Origin: Woeseiaceae bacterium
GTDB taxonomy: Bacteria; Pseudomonadota; Gammaproteobacteria; Steroidobacterales; Woeseiaceae
Assembly (NCBI GenBank): GCA_028279985.1
Contig: JANQMR010000025.1
Coordinates: 1-64,000, forward strand
Length of the DNA: 64,000 nt
Reading direction: 5' to 3'
Below the pieces are notes generated by a model. It did not search any database and was not told where the DNA came from. It saw only the letters and a list, made by a program, of their open reading frames with translations. The position numbers and the translations under genes are program-made. Shown here piece by piece: positions 47,054-55,111 of this stretch (position 1 is its first letter; every line of letters begins with the position of its first letter).

Positions 47054-48262
47054 ATGTGGTACAGACATGTCTTGCTTGTCGCGTTAATCGTACTTGGCGC
47101 CTGCGCCCGGACAGAGGCGCCGACGGCATACAGCATCAGCGGCGATATCAGCGAACGGACAATGACCGGTACGTTCGAGATTTCGACCGTGCCGGGACGC
47201 ATCGGGCTTACGGTGCCCCTGCTCACACTGCGAATTGAGAATGGGGTCATCGATGTGAGCCTTGCCGCGGGCGATCCGGAAGTGGCGTGGCTGGCGGTGA
47301 AGGACGATGACGGCCGCTATATCGGACAGTCGCAGTTCGTACTGGAGCCCGGCAATTTCACGATCACGACGACAGGGCCGCACAACGAAATCAAGGTGCG
47401 GGGGGATGGGCCTCTCAACAACGAGCTGTTCTATTCCTGGCAGGACGAGCCGGAGTACATCGAACTCACCGACAGGCGGAGCTCGCTTTATCGACAGTTC
47501 GCCGATATGCAAGCGGCCGGGGAGACCGAAGAAGCGTTGAACGCGTTTTACAAAGACGAGATCGCGCCGGTCGATAAGGCAGCGACGAGCTTCGAGCGCG
47601 ACGCAATGGCCGCAATCGTGTCCGACGACAGTCGGCCGCTGCTCGCGCTCCTGGCGATCACACGCGGAGGCGCGCTGTCTGCCGAGGAGGCTCTCTCTCG
47701 TCTCGATGAGCTGGAGGAGATACTCGGGGCTTCCGAAGTCGCGGAGCGATATCGCGCCCGCGTGGCCGCTTTTACCCAGCTTCATGAGAACAGTGCGAGT
47801 TTCGGCATCGGTTCCGAAGCCGTCGATTTTACCTTGCCCACGCTCGCCGGCGACTCTGTGACCTTGTCGGAAGTTCTGGCACGAAACGAACTCGTGTTGC
47901 TCGAGTTCTGGGCCGTCTGGTGCGCGCCGTGTCGCGCGGAGATTCCGTACATGAAGCGCGCCTATGCCGAGTTCTCCAACGAGGGCTTCGAGATCATATC
48001 GGTCACGCTGGATGAGGACCGCGAGGACTGGGAGATCTTGTCCATCGAGGAAGACATCCCCTGGTACAACGCCGGCGACCTGCTGGCATACGAAAGCCCG
48101 GTCATCAAGGATTATGGCGTAGTGGGACTTCCCAAGAACTACCTCGTCAATCGCGACATGGAGATAGTCGCCATAGACCTGCGTCAGGAAGCGCTCGGCC
48201 AGACGCTCGCCGAGCACTTCGGCCGTCCCGAATTGATGGGCAAAATTGACAGACAGAACTGA
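47054..48262 (+). CDS. TlpA/ResA-like thioredoxin-fold lipoprotein
   Basis: A 402-aa protein. ATG 47054 is chosen because the lipoprotein signal starts here (MWYRHVLLVALIVLGAC, lipid Cys 17); an in-frame GTG at 47042 is possible. The N-terminal 240 residues resemble the DUF4369 plus helical region found in AhpC/TSA-Red proteins. The C-terminal thioredoxin domain (about 255-390) has active site WCAPC (C290, C293) and GLPKNYLVNRD with the cis-Pro region. Such proteins are periplasmic disulfide reductases, often next to TonB receptors. It may act on the receptor's cargo or on partner proteins. Confidence 0.87.
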   Translation: MWYRHVLLVALIVLGACARTEAPTAYSISGDISERTMTGTFEISTVPGRIGLTVPLLTLRIENGVIDVSLAAGDPEVAWLAVKDDDGRYIGQSQFVLEPGNFTITTTGPHNEIKVRGDGPLNNELFYSWQDEPEYIELTDRRSSLYRQFADMQAAGETEEALNAFYKDEIAPVDKAATSFERDAMAAIVSDDSRPLLALLAITRGGALSAEEALSRLDELEEILGASEVAERYRARVAAFTQLHENSASFGIGSEAVDFTLPTLAGDSVTLSEVLARNELVLLEFWAVWCAPCRAEIPYMKRAYAEFSNEGFEIISVTLDEDREDWEILSIEEDIPWYNAGDLLAYESPVIKDYGVVGLPKNYLVNRDMEIVAIDLRQEALGQTLAEHFGRPELMGKIDRQN

Positions 48263-48279
48263 CAGACAAAATTGACGAC

Positions 48280-48295
48280 AGACGTCCGGGCGTCT
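48280..48295 (+). terminator. Weak hairpin after the TlpA-like gene
   Basis: AGACG-TCCGGG-CGTCT, 18 bp after the stop. No T tract. Short GACAGAC repeats lie just before it. Confidence 0.25.
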
Positions 48296-48308
48296 ATCGT
48301 CCGGCCGC

Positions 48309-48617
48309 ATGAGCGCGACCGAGCACGCCGGCCATGACGACGGTAGACGGGAAGCCCCGTTCCGGTTTCGGCAATCGACGATGCACAGGACGGATTGCTT
48401 CGACTGGCTGCGGAATCGGCGGGACCACCGGCAGGTCGTCAGGGCCGCGTTACCGCTCGGCGAAGGAATCGTTCTGGATCCGTTTGCGGGCGCCGGCTCC
48501 ACACTGGCTGCCTGCAACGCCATCGGCTACGACAGTATCGGGATCGAGAAGGACAGCGATTATTATCGGATTGCCGTAGACGCTATTCCAAAGCTGACGG
48601 CGCTTGGCGACAACTGA
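48309..48617 (+). pseudogene. C-terminal fragment of a site-specific DNA methyltransferase
   Basis: A 102-codon frame. Its second half (IVLDPFAGAGSTLAACNAIG, YDSIGIEKDSDYYRIAVDAI) is the AdoMet-binding motif I region found near the C-terminus of beta-class N4/N6 methyltransferases. The catalytic DPPY/SPPY motif and target recognition region, which should lie upstream, are absent, as the preceding DNA is the TlpA-like gene. It therefore looks like the remaining tail of a phage- or island-type methyltransferase. A short expressed protein cannot be excluded. Confidence 0.6.
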
Positions 48618-48665
48618 CCGCGTCCACCGGGTGTCCTGTCCGGTTGGGTGTCTACGGATACTTTC

Positions 48666-50267
48666 CTACGGATGCTCGTTCGACATCGGAACGAGACGTG
48701 CGCCGAGATCGGGATCCGCCATGTCCATGTCGAACGGGATCATCGGGCGCTGGATGCGCTCGTACGGGAGACGTTCGAGATCCTGGTCTACGCCGCCCGG
48801 GGTCAGCGCCATCAGCCAGCCGCCCCGCATGTCGTACAACTCGGGGACCAGGTAGCCGATTTTGACGATGACGATGTCGGTCTCCCGGGGATTCAGGCCC
48901 AGGCGGGCGAAGTCCGACTCGTAGTGATACGGCTTGCGCTTGCGGGTGACGATGACGTCGATACTCCCGACCCGGACGACGACTTCGATCTCGGCGTCCG
49001 GGTCCTCCTCGGAAACGGATTGGATGACGCCCGAAAGCTGCACCGGCGGCGAGTAACGATCGTCCACCCGCGCGCCGGCCGGCCTGTCGATCCTGCCGCC
49101 GACGCCGATTTCCAGCGCAAGATCGGCAAACTCCCGGTCGGGAATCGACGCGTAAATGACCGACGGGCCATCCGCGGACTGAAACTCCGGCCGTTGCAAC
49201 AACTCGGCCAGCGTCCAGGTTACGTCGCCCGCCCCGCCCGCCGTGGGATTGTCGCCGGAGTCGCTGATCATGAACGGTTTGTCGTCGCTGGCGACCGCCG
49301 CGTCCAGCGCCTCGTGTAATGTCGCGACCGGGGCGACGAATTCGAATTCGTTTCTGACCGCCCAGAAACGGCCGGCCAGTTTCTCGGCGCCGGACACGAC
49401 GTCCGCCTCGTCGTCGCCGACGACCATGACGACCGCATGGTTGCGCGGTTCGTCCGCCCACGGATATCCCACCCAGATTGCCGCGTCGATGACGTCGTCA
49501 TACGCCTCGACCTCCGGTATGAGTGCGTACAGACTCTTCGCCGGCTCGACCCGTGTGCTGGTCTTCTCGCCGGGCAGCAGAATCGGTACCGGAATCCATG
49601 CCTTGAACGCCGGCCGCCCCGCACCGCTTTCGAGCCGGTCGAGCAGATTCTCGAGCGCTCTTTGTTTCGACTCCAGCGCGTCCTCGTGCGGCGCCATGCG
49701 GTAACAGGTGATCAGGTCGGACTCGGCCGCGAGTCGCCAGGAGACGTTGCCGTGCGAATCCATCGACGTCGATATCACGGTATCGTCGCCGACGACGCCG
49801 CGAATTCGGGCGATCAGATCGCCCTCCGGATCGTCCAGGCCCTCTACGCTCATCGCGCCGTGCAGGTCCAGAAACAACCCGTCGTAGGGCAGGTCCCGCG
49901 CCAGCCGGTCGAGAGTCTCCTGCAGCAGGGTCTCATACGCCTCGCGGGTAACGATCCCGCCCGGTATGGCCTTGCCGGTCAGGGTCGGGAAGTAACGCGC
50001 TCTCGCCATCACCGGCGAATCGGGTGCATAGAAAGGGTAGGAAGTGAATATCTCGTCGCCGCGCTTGGCTCGAAACGCTTCCTCGTGCGTACGCGCCGGC
50101 GAAAACGTGCTCGATTCGATCGCGAGACCGGCGATGGCGACGCGGGGTAAGGTTTCCGGAGGCGCTTCGACTTTCGGTCCGTCTGTCCGCTCACCGCCGC
50201 GCTCACCGCCGTTGCAGGCCGACAGGCCCAGTACGAAAGCCATTGCCAGTAGTACGTGCTGTCTCAT
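48666..50267 (-). CDS. M81 (MlrC-like) metallopeptidase lipoprotein
   Basis: A 533-aa protein. ATG 50267 overlaps the upstream CBM9-like stop (ATGA) and starts a lipoprotein signal (MRQHVLLAMAFVLGLSAC, lipid Cys 18); a longer start at 50627 would overlap the CBM9 gene. The M81 N-terminal domain begins VAIAGLAIESSTFSPARTHE and contains GLFLDLHGAMSVEGLDDPEG and STSMDSHGNVSWRLAAESD with the D-x-H metal ligands. The C-terminal MlrC_C part includes MISDSGDNPTAGGAGD. MlrC cleaves linearised microcystin peptides; most homologues act on unknown amides. Membership in the glycan operon suggests a glycopeptide- or amide-linked substrate (inference). Confidence 0.85.
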   Translation of the reverse strand: MRQHVLLAMAFVLGLSACNGGERGGERTDGPKVEAPPETLPRVAIAGLAIESSTFSPARTHEEAFRAKRGDEIFTSYPFYAPDSPVMARARYFPTLTGKAIPGGIVTREAYETLLQETLDRLARDLPYDGLFLDLHGAMSVEGLDDPEGDLIARIRGVVGDDTVISTSMDSHGNVSWRLAAESDLITCYRMAPHEDALESKQRALENLLDRLESGAGRPAFKAWIPVPILLPGEKTSTRVEPAKSLYALIPEVEAYDDVIDAAIWVGYPWADEPRNHAVVMVVGDDEADVVSGAEKLAGRFWAVRNEFEFVAPVATLHEALDAAVASDDKPFMISDSGDNPTAGGAGDVTWTLAELLQRPEFQSADGPSVIYASIPDREFADLALEIGVGGRIDRPAGARVDDRYSPPVQLSGVIQSVSEEDPDAEIEVVVRVGSIDVIVTRKRKPYHYESDFARLGLNPRETDIVIVKIGYLVPELYDMRGGWLMALTPGGVDQDLERLPYERIQRPMIPFDMDMADPDLGARLVPMSNEHP

Positions 50268-51076
50268 TCGAATACGACCTCGCCCCACCGCTCGGGCAGG
50301 TGCATGTTGACGATACCTTGAGGACTCCACACCCAGTTGTCCTCGGGATGTTCCTGCTCTTCGGGGTTCAGGCTCTCCGCAAGCGGCGTGCCGTGCGGCG
50401 GAATCCGCACGTACCGTCCATCGACGATGTCGTGCCGCCATTCCACCCGCGAGAAATTGAATCGCCATCGATCGCCGGGGCTTGGCGGACAGGCGCCATG
50501 CGCATGATATTCGGCGAGGCCTGCCCACGGAATCGCCACTTCGACCCGCCAGCCGCGGTCCGTGTCGCCGGGATCGTTCAGCGTGCCGTCGATGCGCACG
50601 CGGCGGACGAGCCCGTCGATGTTGCAACCGAGACGCGGCTTGCCGCCGTCCCCATAAGGCCTGGGCAGGCTCAACTCCCAGATGCTGCCGAGCGCATTGA
50701 TCTCGAACTCATAGTAGTTGAGGCCGTCACAATCCGGGTCGATGAAGATCTCGAAGTTGTTGTCCATGAACATCACGGCGTTTTGCTCGGTGATCGTTCC
50801 CCAGATGTGCGGTTCCTCGAGATCGCCCTGCACATACAGGTACCGCGCGTCCCAGCCCATGCGAACCCGCGTCCGGAATCGGGGCTGCAAGTCGTCGCGG
50901 CCGGTGATGTCGACAAAGGCCTCGGACCAGGGCAACTCGTCCCACACCGGGTCCTGCCCGGACGCGGACAAGTCGATTGCGCGCGAGACTTGCCGGCATC
51001 GATACCGCCGGCGATCGTGACTGTTCCAATTGTCGTTCCAGTCGTCGTTCCAGTTGTCGTTCCAGTTGTCGGCCAT
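50264..51076 (-). CDS. CBM9-like carbohydrate-binding protein
   Basis: A 270-aa protein from ATG 51076, which has GGGAG at 5 nt; an in-frame GTG at 51082 is possible. A DNWN-type repeat occupies residues 3-17. The rest matches family 9 carbohydrate-binding-like domains (VSRAIDLSASGQDPVWDELP; ARYLYVQGDLEEPHIWGTIT; NNFEIFIDPDCDGLNYYEFE; WRVEVAIPWAGLAEY). No signal peptide is visible, so it may be cytoplasmic or its true start may differ. It lies 12 bp after the symporter gene and overlaps the M81 gene by 4 bp. Confidence 0.82.
   Translation of the reverse strand: MADNWNDNWNDDWNDNWNSHDRRRYRCRQVSRAIDLSASGQDPVWDELPWSEAFVDITGRDDLQPRFRTRVRMGWDARYLYVQGDLEEPHIWGTITEQNAVMFMDNNFEIFIDPDCDGLNYYEFEINALGSIWELSLPRPYGDGGKPRLGCNIDGLVRRVRIDGTLNDPGDTDRGWRVEVAIPWAGLAEYHAHGACPPSPGDRWRFNFSRVEWRHDIVDGRYVRIPPHGTPLAESLNPEEQEHPEDNWVWSPQGIVNMHLPERWGEVVFE
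51023..51070 (-). repeat. Four 12-bp tandem units encoding DNWN
   Basis: Units GTTCCARTYGTC (plus strand), four in a row, encode the DNWN-DNWN-DDWN-DNWN start of the CBM9-like protein. Confidence 0.85.
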
Positions 51077-51088
51077 GAACACTCCCGC

Positions 51089-52903
51089 CTAGTCGTTGAA
51101 GCGCAGCAGCACGATACCGCCTGCCGCGACGATAGCGACGCCCGTCATCGCCGCTGCCACGACGGTTTCGCCGTAAAGCCAGGACCCGGTTGCGAACAAT
51201 ACGCCGTAAACGGCGGTGCAGCCCAGCAGCATGCACAACAAGCCGCGCGGAATGTTGACCGGCGACTCGACCGGCCTGACACCGTCCCGATCCAGGCTGG
51301 CGTAGACGTGTCGCCAGCCGGGCCCCCCGGGGTTGGTACGCGCGCAGAACGACTTCAGGGTTTCGATGTCCGCCGGCGGCGTCAGGAACGCGGCGGCAAG
51401 CCAGCACGCCGTGGTAATCCCGACGCCGACCAACAGTTCCTGCCAACCCGCCAGCCCGAAGTCGTTGAGCTTCAGGGTCAGCGCAACGACGAAGGACACG
51501 ATCATCGCGACGATCTCACTCACGGCATTGATGCGCCACCAGAACCAACGCAAGATGAACAACAGCCCGGTGCCCGCGCCGATCTGCAACATGATCTCGA
51601 AGCCCTGCAGTGCGTTCGACAACTGCAGGGCCAGCAGGCCGGCCACGACCATCATCAGTACCGTCGCCGCGCGGCCCACGAATACCTGTTCGCGCTCGCT
51701 CGCCTGTGTCCGCACGAAGCGGCGGTAGAAGTCGTGCACGACGTAGGACGAACCCCAGTTCAGGTGCGTGGAAATCGTCGAAACGTAGGCAGCGAGCAAG
51801 GACGCGATGACCAGGCCCAGCCACCCGTGCGGCAGCACGCGCTGCAACATCGCCGGATACGCGAGATCGTCGTTGACGATCGACGCATCGGCCGCGGGGA
51901 AGGCTTTGGCGATACTCGCTAGGTCCGGAAAGACGATGAGCGAACACAGGGCCACGATGATCCACGGCCAGGGGCGAAGGCCGTAATACAGTGCGGTGAA
52001 CAGGAGCACGGCCGCGCGGGCATGTTTCTCGTCCCTGGCCGCGAGCATGCGCTGCGCGACGTAACCGCCGCCGCCGGGCTCCGCGCTCGGGTACCAGACG
52101 CTCCACCATTGCACGGCGATCGGTATCAGGAGCACGGACACGAACAGGTTGATGCTCTCCTGCGTGTACGCGCCGTCCGCGTCCCGCACGAGCTGCGGCA
52201 GGAACGACAGGCTGTGCTCGAGCTCCGGCGCCGCGCGCAAGGCCGCGATCCCGCCGATCTCGGGGGCCTGCAGCGCAAAAACCGCCGCCGCGACGGCGCC
52301 GACCATCGACAGCGCAAACAGGAAAAAGTCGGACAGCAGGACGGCCCGCAATCCGCCCAGCGTGGCTATCGTTACCGTGACCAGCGACGCCCATATCAGG
52401 GAGTTCACCGGCGACAAGCCGAGCATGATCCCGCCGATCTTGATCGCCGCGAGCGACACGGTCGCCATGATCGTGACGTTGAAAAAAAAGCCGAGATACA
52501 AGGCCCGAAATCCGCGCAGGAATGCCGCGGACTTGCCGCTGTAACGCAGCTCGTAGAACTCGATGTCGGTGACGACCCCGGACCTTCGCCAGAGCCGCGC
52601 ATAAACGAAGACCGTCAGCATGCCCGTCAACAGGAAGGCCCACCACACCCAGTTTCCGGAAACCCCGTTCTTGCGCACGATGTCGGTCACGAGGTTGGGC
52701 GTGTCGGCCGAAAACGTCGTCGCGACCATTGAAATGCCGAGCAGCCACCACGGCATGTTCCTGCCGGACAGAAAAAACTCGGTGGAACCGCTCCCGGCCC
52801 GGCGCGCGCTGTACAGGCCGATACCCAGGGTTACGGCGAACGTCGCCGCGATGACGGCCCAGTCGAGGGTCGAAAGCTGCACGGACGAAAACACGCCGTT
52901 CAT
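51089..52903 (-). CDS. Sodium:solute symporter (SSS family)
   Basis: A 604-aa inner-membrane protein with about 14-15 helices. The SSS core includes YSARRAGSGSTEFFLSGRNM, WWLLGISMVATTFSADTPNL near the N-terminus and helix pairs through the middle (VIASLLAAYVSTISTHLNWG). A cytoplasmic loop about 495-545 precedes the last helices. The ATG overlaps the nagA stop (ATGA). In this operon it is the best candidate for uptake of GlcNAc or of a small oligosaccharide from the periplasm with sodium. Confidence 0.9.
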   Translation of the reverse strand: MNGVFSSVQLSTLDWAVIAATFAVTLGIGLYSARRAGSGSTEFFLSGRNMPWWLLGISMVATTFSADTPNLVTDIVRKNGVSGNWVWWAFLLTGMLTVFVYARLWRRSGVVTDIEFYELRYSGKSAAFLRGFRALYLGFFFNVTIMATVSLAAIKIGGIMLGLSPVNSLIWASLVTVTIATLGGLRAVLLSDFFLFALSMVGAVAAAVFALQAPEIGGIAALRAAPELEHSLSFLPQLVRDADGAYTQESINLFVSVLLIPIAVQWWSVWYPSAEPGGGGYVAQRMLAARDEKHARAAVLLFTALYYGLRPWPWIIVALCSLIVFPDLASIAKAFPAADASIVNDDLAYPAMLQRVLPHGWLGLVIASLLAAYVSTISTHLNWGSSYVVHDFYRRFVRTQASEREQVFVGRAATVLMMVVAGLLALQLSNALQGFEIMLQIGAGTGLLFILRWFWWRINAVSEIVAMIVSFVVALTLKLNDFGLAGWQELLVGVGITTACWLAAAFLTPPADIETLKSFCARTNPGGPGWRHVYASLDRDGVRPVESPVNIPRGLLCMLLGCTAVYGVLFATGSWLYGETVVAAAMTGVAIVAAGGIVLLRFND

Positions 52904-54054
52904 TCCGCTCCGAGTACCTGAATCCCGCCGATCCAGGCCGCAAGGACGTTGAGCGATTCATCGGCCAGAACGAGATCCGCGCGGCAGCCGGCGGCGATCC
53001 TGCCGTAGCTCTTGCCAAGGCCGATCGCATCGGCCGGATAGGCGCTTGCCATGCGCACGGCCTCTTCGAGATCGAGATGCAACATCCTGCGTGCGTTGCG
53101 GACGGCGGCGGCCATGTCGAGACTCGAACCCGCCAACACGCCGTCGTCGGTGACGCAACGTCCGTCTGCTACGCGGATCCTGCGACCCTGGAGCTGGAAG
53201 GACTCGCCGTCGGTTCCGACGACGGGCATGGCGTCGGTAACGAGCAGGCAGCGTCCGGCCTGCTTGCTGGCGATCGCGATACGCAGCGCCGCCGGGTGAA
53301 CGTGATGGCCGTCGACGATCAGGCTGCACCAGGCATTCGGGTCCTCGAGCGCTGCGCCAACCGCGCCGGGCTCCCGGCCGGTCAACGGCGACATGGCATT
53401 GTAGAGATGCGTGAACCCGCGCAGGCCGGTTTCGAGCGCGGCGCGGGTCTCGGCGTAAGTCGCGGCCGTATGGCCGGCCGCGACGACGACGCCCGCATCG
53501 CACAGTCTTTCGAGCAGTCTTTCCGGGACCTGCTCGGGCGCGACCGTCACGAGTGTCCTGCCCGATTCCAGCGAGGACAGCAGATCGACCGCGTCCTCGT
53601 CGATGGCCCGAATTCGGGATGCGTCGTGAACGCCTTTTTTGGCCGCGTTCAGGAACGGCCCTTCGATATGGATGCCCAGTACGCCCGGCACGCCGGCCGC
53701 GATGGCCTCCCGTACCGCGGAGATGCCGCGTTCGACGACGTCGAGCTCATCGCTGATCAGCGTCGGCAGGAATCCGGTCGTCCCGAAGCGCCGATGGCAC
53801 GCGGCTACCGTACGGATCGCATCGACCGTCGGCGCGTCGTTGAACAATACCCCGCCGCCGCCGTTCACCTGCAAGTCGATGAAGCCCGGCAGCAACAACA
53901 GCCCGCGCGCGTCGTATACGTCGCCGCCGGTAGGTTCGGAACCCGCGGCATCCGATATCCGTCCGATACCGGGACCTTCGATCGTCACCGAGCAGCGATC
54001 AAGGAACCCTGTTTCGGTCAGCACCCGCGCGTTTCGGATGGTCAGCCCGCTCAT
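52900..54054 (-). CDS. nagA: N-acetylglucosamine-6-phosphate deacetylase
   Basis: About 384 aa from ATG 54054 (MSGLTIRNARVLTETG); an ATG five codons upstream at 54069 is equally possible within an ATGA-rich repeat. Motifs are LPGFIDLQVNGGGGVLFND, the metal Glu in GIHIEGPFLN, metal His in VAAGHTAATY and GFTHLYNAMSPLTGREPG, and the catalytic Asp in LVTDAMPVVG. It removes acetate from GlcNAc-6-P to give GlcN-6-P for the deaminase gene 36 bp upstream. The stop overlaps the symporter start. Confidence 0.92.
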   Translation of the reverse strand: MSGLTIRNARVLTETGFLDRCSVTIEGPGIGRISDAAGSEPTGGDVYDARGLLLLPGFIDLQVNGGGGVLFNDAPTVDAIRTVAACHRRFGTTGFLPTLISDELDVVERGISAVREAIAAGVPGVLGIHIEGPFLNAAKKGVHDASRIRAIDEDAVDLLSSLESGRTLVTVAPEQVPERLLERLCDAGVVVAAGHTAATYAETRAALETGLRGFTHLYNAMSPLTGREPGAVGAALEDPNAWCSLIVDGHHVHPAALRIAIASKQAGRCLLVTDAMPVVGTDGESFQLQGRRIRVADGRCVTDDGVLAGSSLDMAAAVRNARRMLHLDLEEAVRMASAYPADAIGLGKSYGRIAAGCRADLVLADESLNVLAAWIGGIQVLGAE

Positions 54055-54097
54055 TGGGTCATTGGTCATTGTTCATTGGGCCATCGGGTCATCGGGT
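54052..54097 (-). repeat. Short direct repeats giving a ladder of ATGA sites before nagA
   Basis: Six 7-8-bp units (minus strand CCCGATGA, CCCGATGG, CCCAATGA, ACAATGA, CCAATGA, CCCAATGA) span the end of the deaminase gene and the start of nagA. Most contain ATGA. Confidence 0.8.
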
Positions 54098-55111
54098 CTC
54101 GGTGACCTTGCGAAGATGCGGCGGATGGTCCGGGTCGCAGCGGCGCGCCTTGGCAAGAGCATCGATCATCCGGTAGAACGTTTGTACGAACAGAATCGGC
54201 TCGATGGCCGGCACCGCGGCCGGATCCAGGACTGGCAAATTCGTGACGTTCTCGTATTCCTTCCCGGCTACTATGACCCGGGCGTCCAAGCGCCGGAATT
54301 CACGAATTGCCGACGCCACGCTGTCGCGCGTTTCGTCGTTCTGGGTGAAAACGAAGACCGGGAATCCGGCCTGGACAATGGCCATGGGGCCATGCCGGAC
54401 TTCGGCCGCGCTGTAGGCTTCGGCATGCAGCCTGCACGTCTCCTTGAATTTCAGCGCGGCCTCCTGTGCGATGCCGAAACCCAGGCCGCGGCCGACGACG
54501 AACAGGTTGTTCGCATCGACCAAGAGCGGGACGGCTGCCGACCAATCGAGCCGCCAGGCATCGCGGAGACGATCCGGCAGCGTATCCAGCGCCCCGCCCA
54601 GCGATGTGTCCTGTGTCCACTTCGCGACGAGATGGACGAGCGCCGCGAGCGTCGCGATATAGGACTTGGTCGCCGCGACGCTTCGCTCCGTGCCCGCGTG
54701 CACGGGAATCACCTGGTCGGCGATGTCGGCAAGGGGCGAGTCGGCCGTATTGACGATCGCGATGACGCAGGCCCCCGCTTCCGCCGCGCTCTGGGCCGCG
54801 CTCAGGAGGTCCGGACTGCGGCCGGATTGCGAGAGCACGATGAAAACGTCGCCGCGCATCCTCTGTCGGGCGGCATAAACCGAGCTGATCGAGGGCGCAA
54901 ACGATACTGTCGGCACGCCGGCATAGCGCTCGATCAGGTACTTGCCGAAGGTCGCCGCGTGATCGGAACTCCCGCGTGCGCAGCTCAGGACGAGCCGGGG
55001 TTCACGGTCTCGCAGCCGTTCGCCGATCTTCGATACCAACGCTTCGTTGGACTGCAACTGCCTCGATACGGCGTCCGCGGCGGACTCCGCCTCTGTCAGC
55101 ATCCGGCTCAA
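54089..55111 (-). CDS. SIS-domain glucosamine-6-phosphate deaminase (NagB-II type)
   Basis: A 340-aa protein with two SIS domains, about 35-165 (VLSCARGSSDHAATFGKYL; FIVLSQSGRSPDLLSA) and 195-325 (NNLFVVGRGLGFGIAQEAAL; EVRHGPMAIVQAGFPVFVF). It corresponds to the isomerase half of GlmS without the glutaminase half. NagB-II enzymes convert GlcN-6-P to fructose-6-P and ammonia and replace NagB in many Gammaproteobacteria. TTG 55111 overlaps the GH85 stop (TTGA), matching the other 4-bp overlaps here; ATG 55102 is the alternative start. Confidence 0.88.
   Translation of the reverse strand: MSRMLTEAESAADAVSRQLQSNEALVSKIGERLRDREPRLVLSCARGSSDHAATFGKYLIERYAGVPTVSFAPSISSVYAARQRMRGDVFIVLSQSGRSPDLLSAAQSAAEAGACVIAIVNTADSPLADIADQVIPVHAGTERSVAATKSYIATLAALVHLVAKWTQDTSLGGALDTLPDRLRDAWRLDWSAAVPLLVDANNLFVVGRGLGFGIAQEAALKFKETCRLHAEAYSAAEVRHGPMAIVQAGFPVFVFTQNDETRDSVASAIREFRRLDARVIVAGKEYENVTNLPVLDPAAVPAIEPILFVQTFYRMIDALAKARRCDPDHPPHLRKVTETR

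Noticed and set aside
50243..51922. A 559-codon plus-strand frame opposite the symporter and CBM9-like genes
   Set aside because: Antisense shadow; minus strand has membrane helices and CBM9 motifs.
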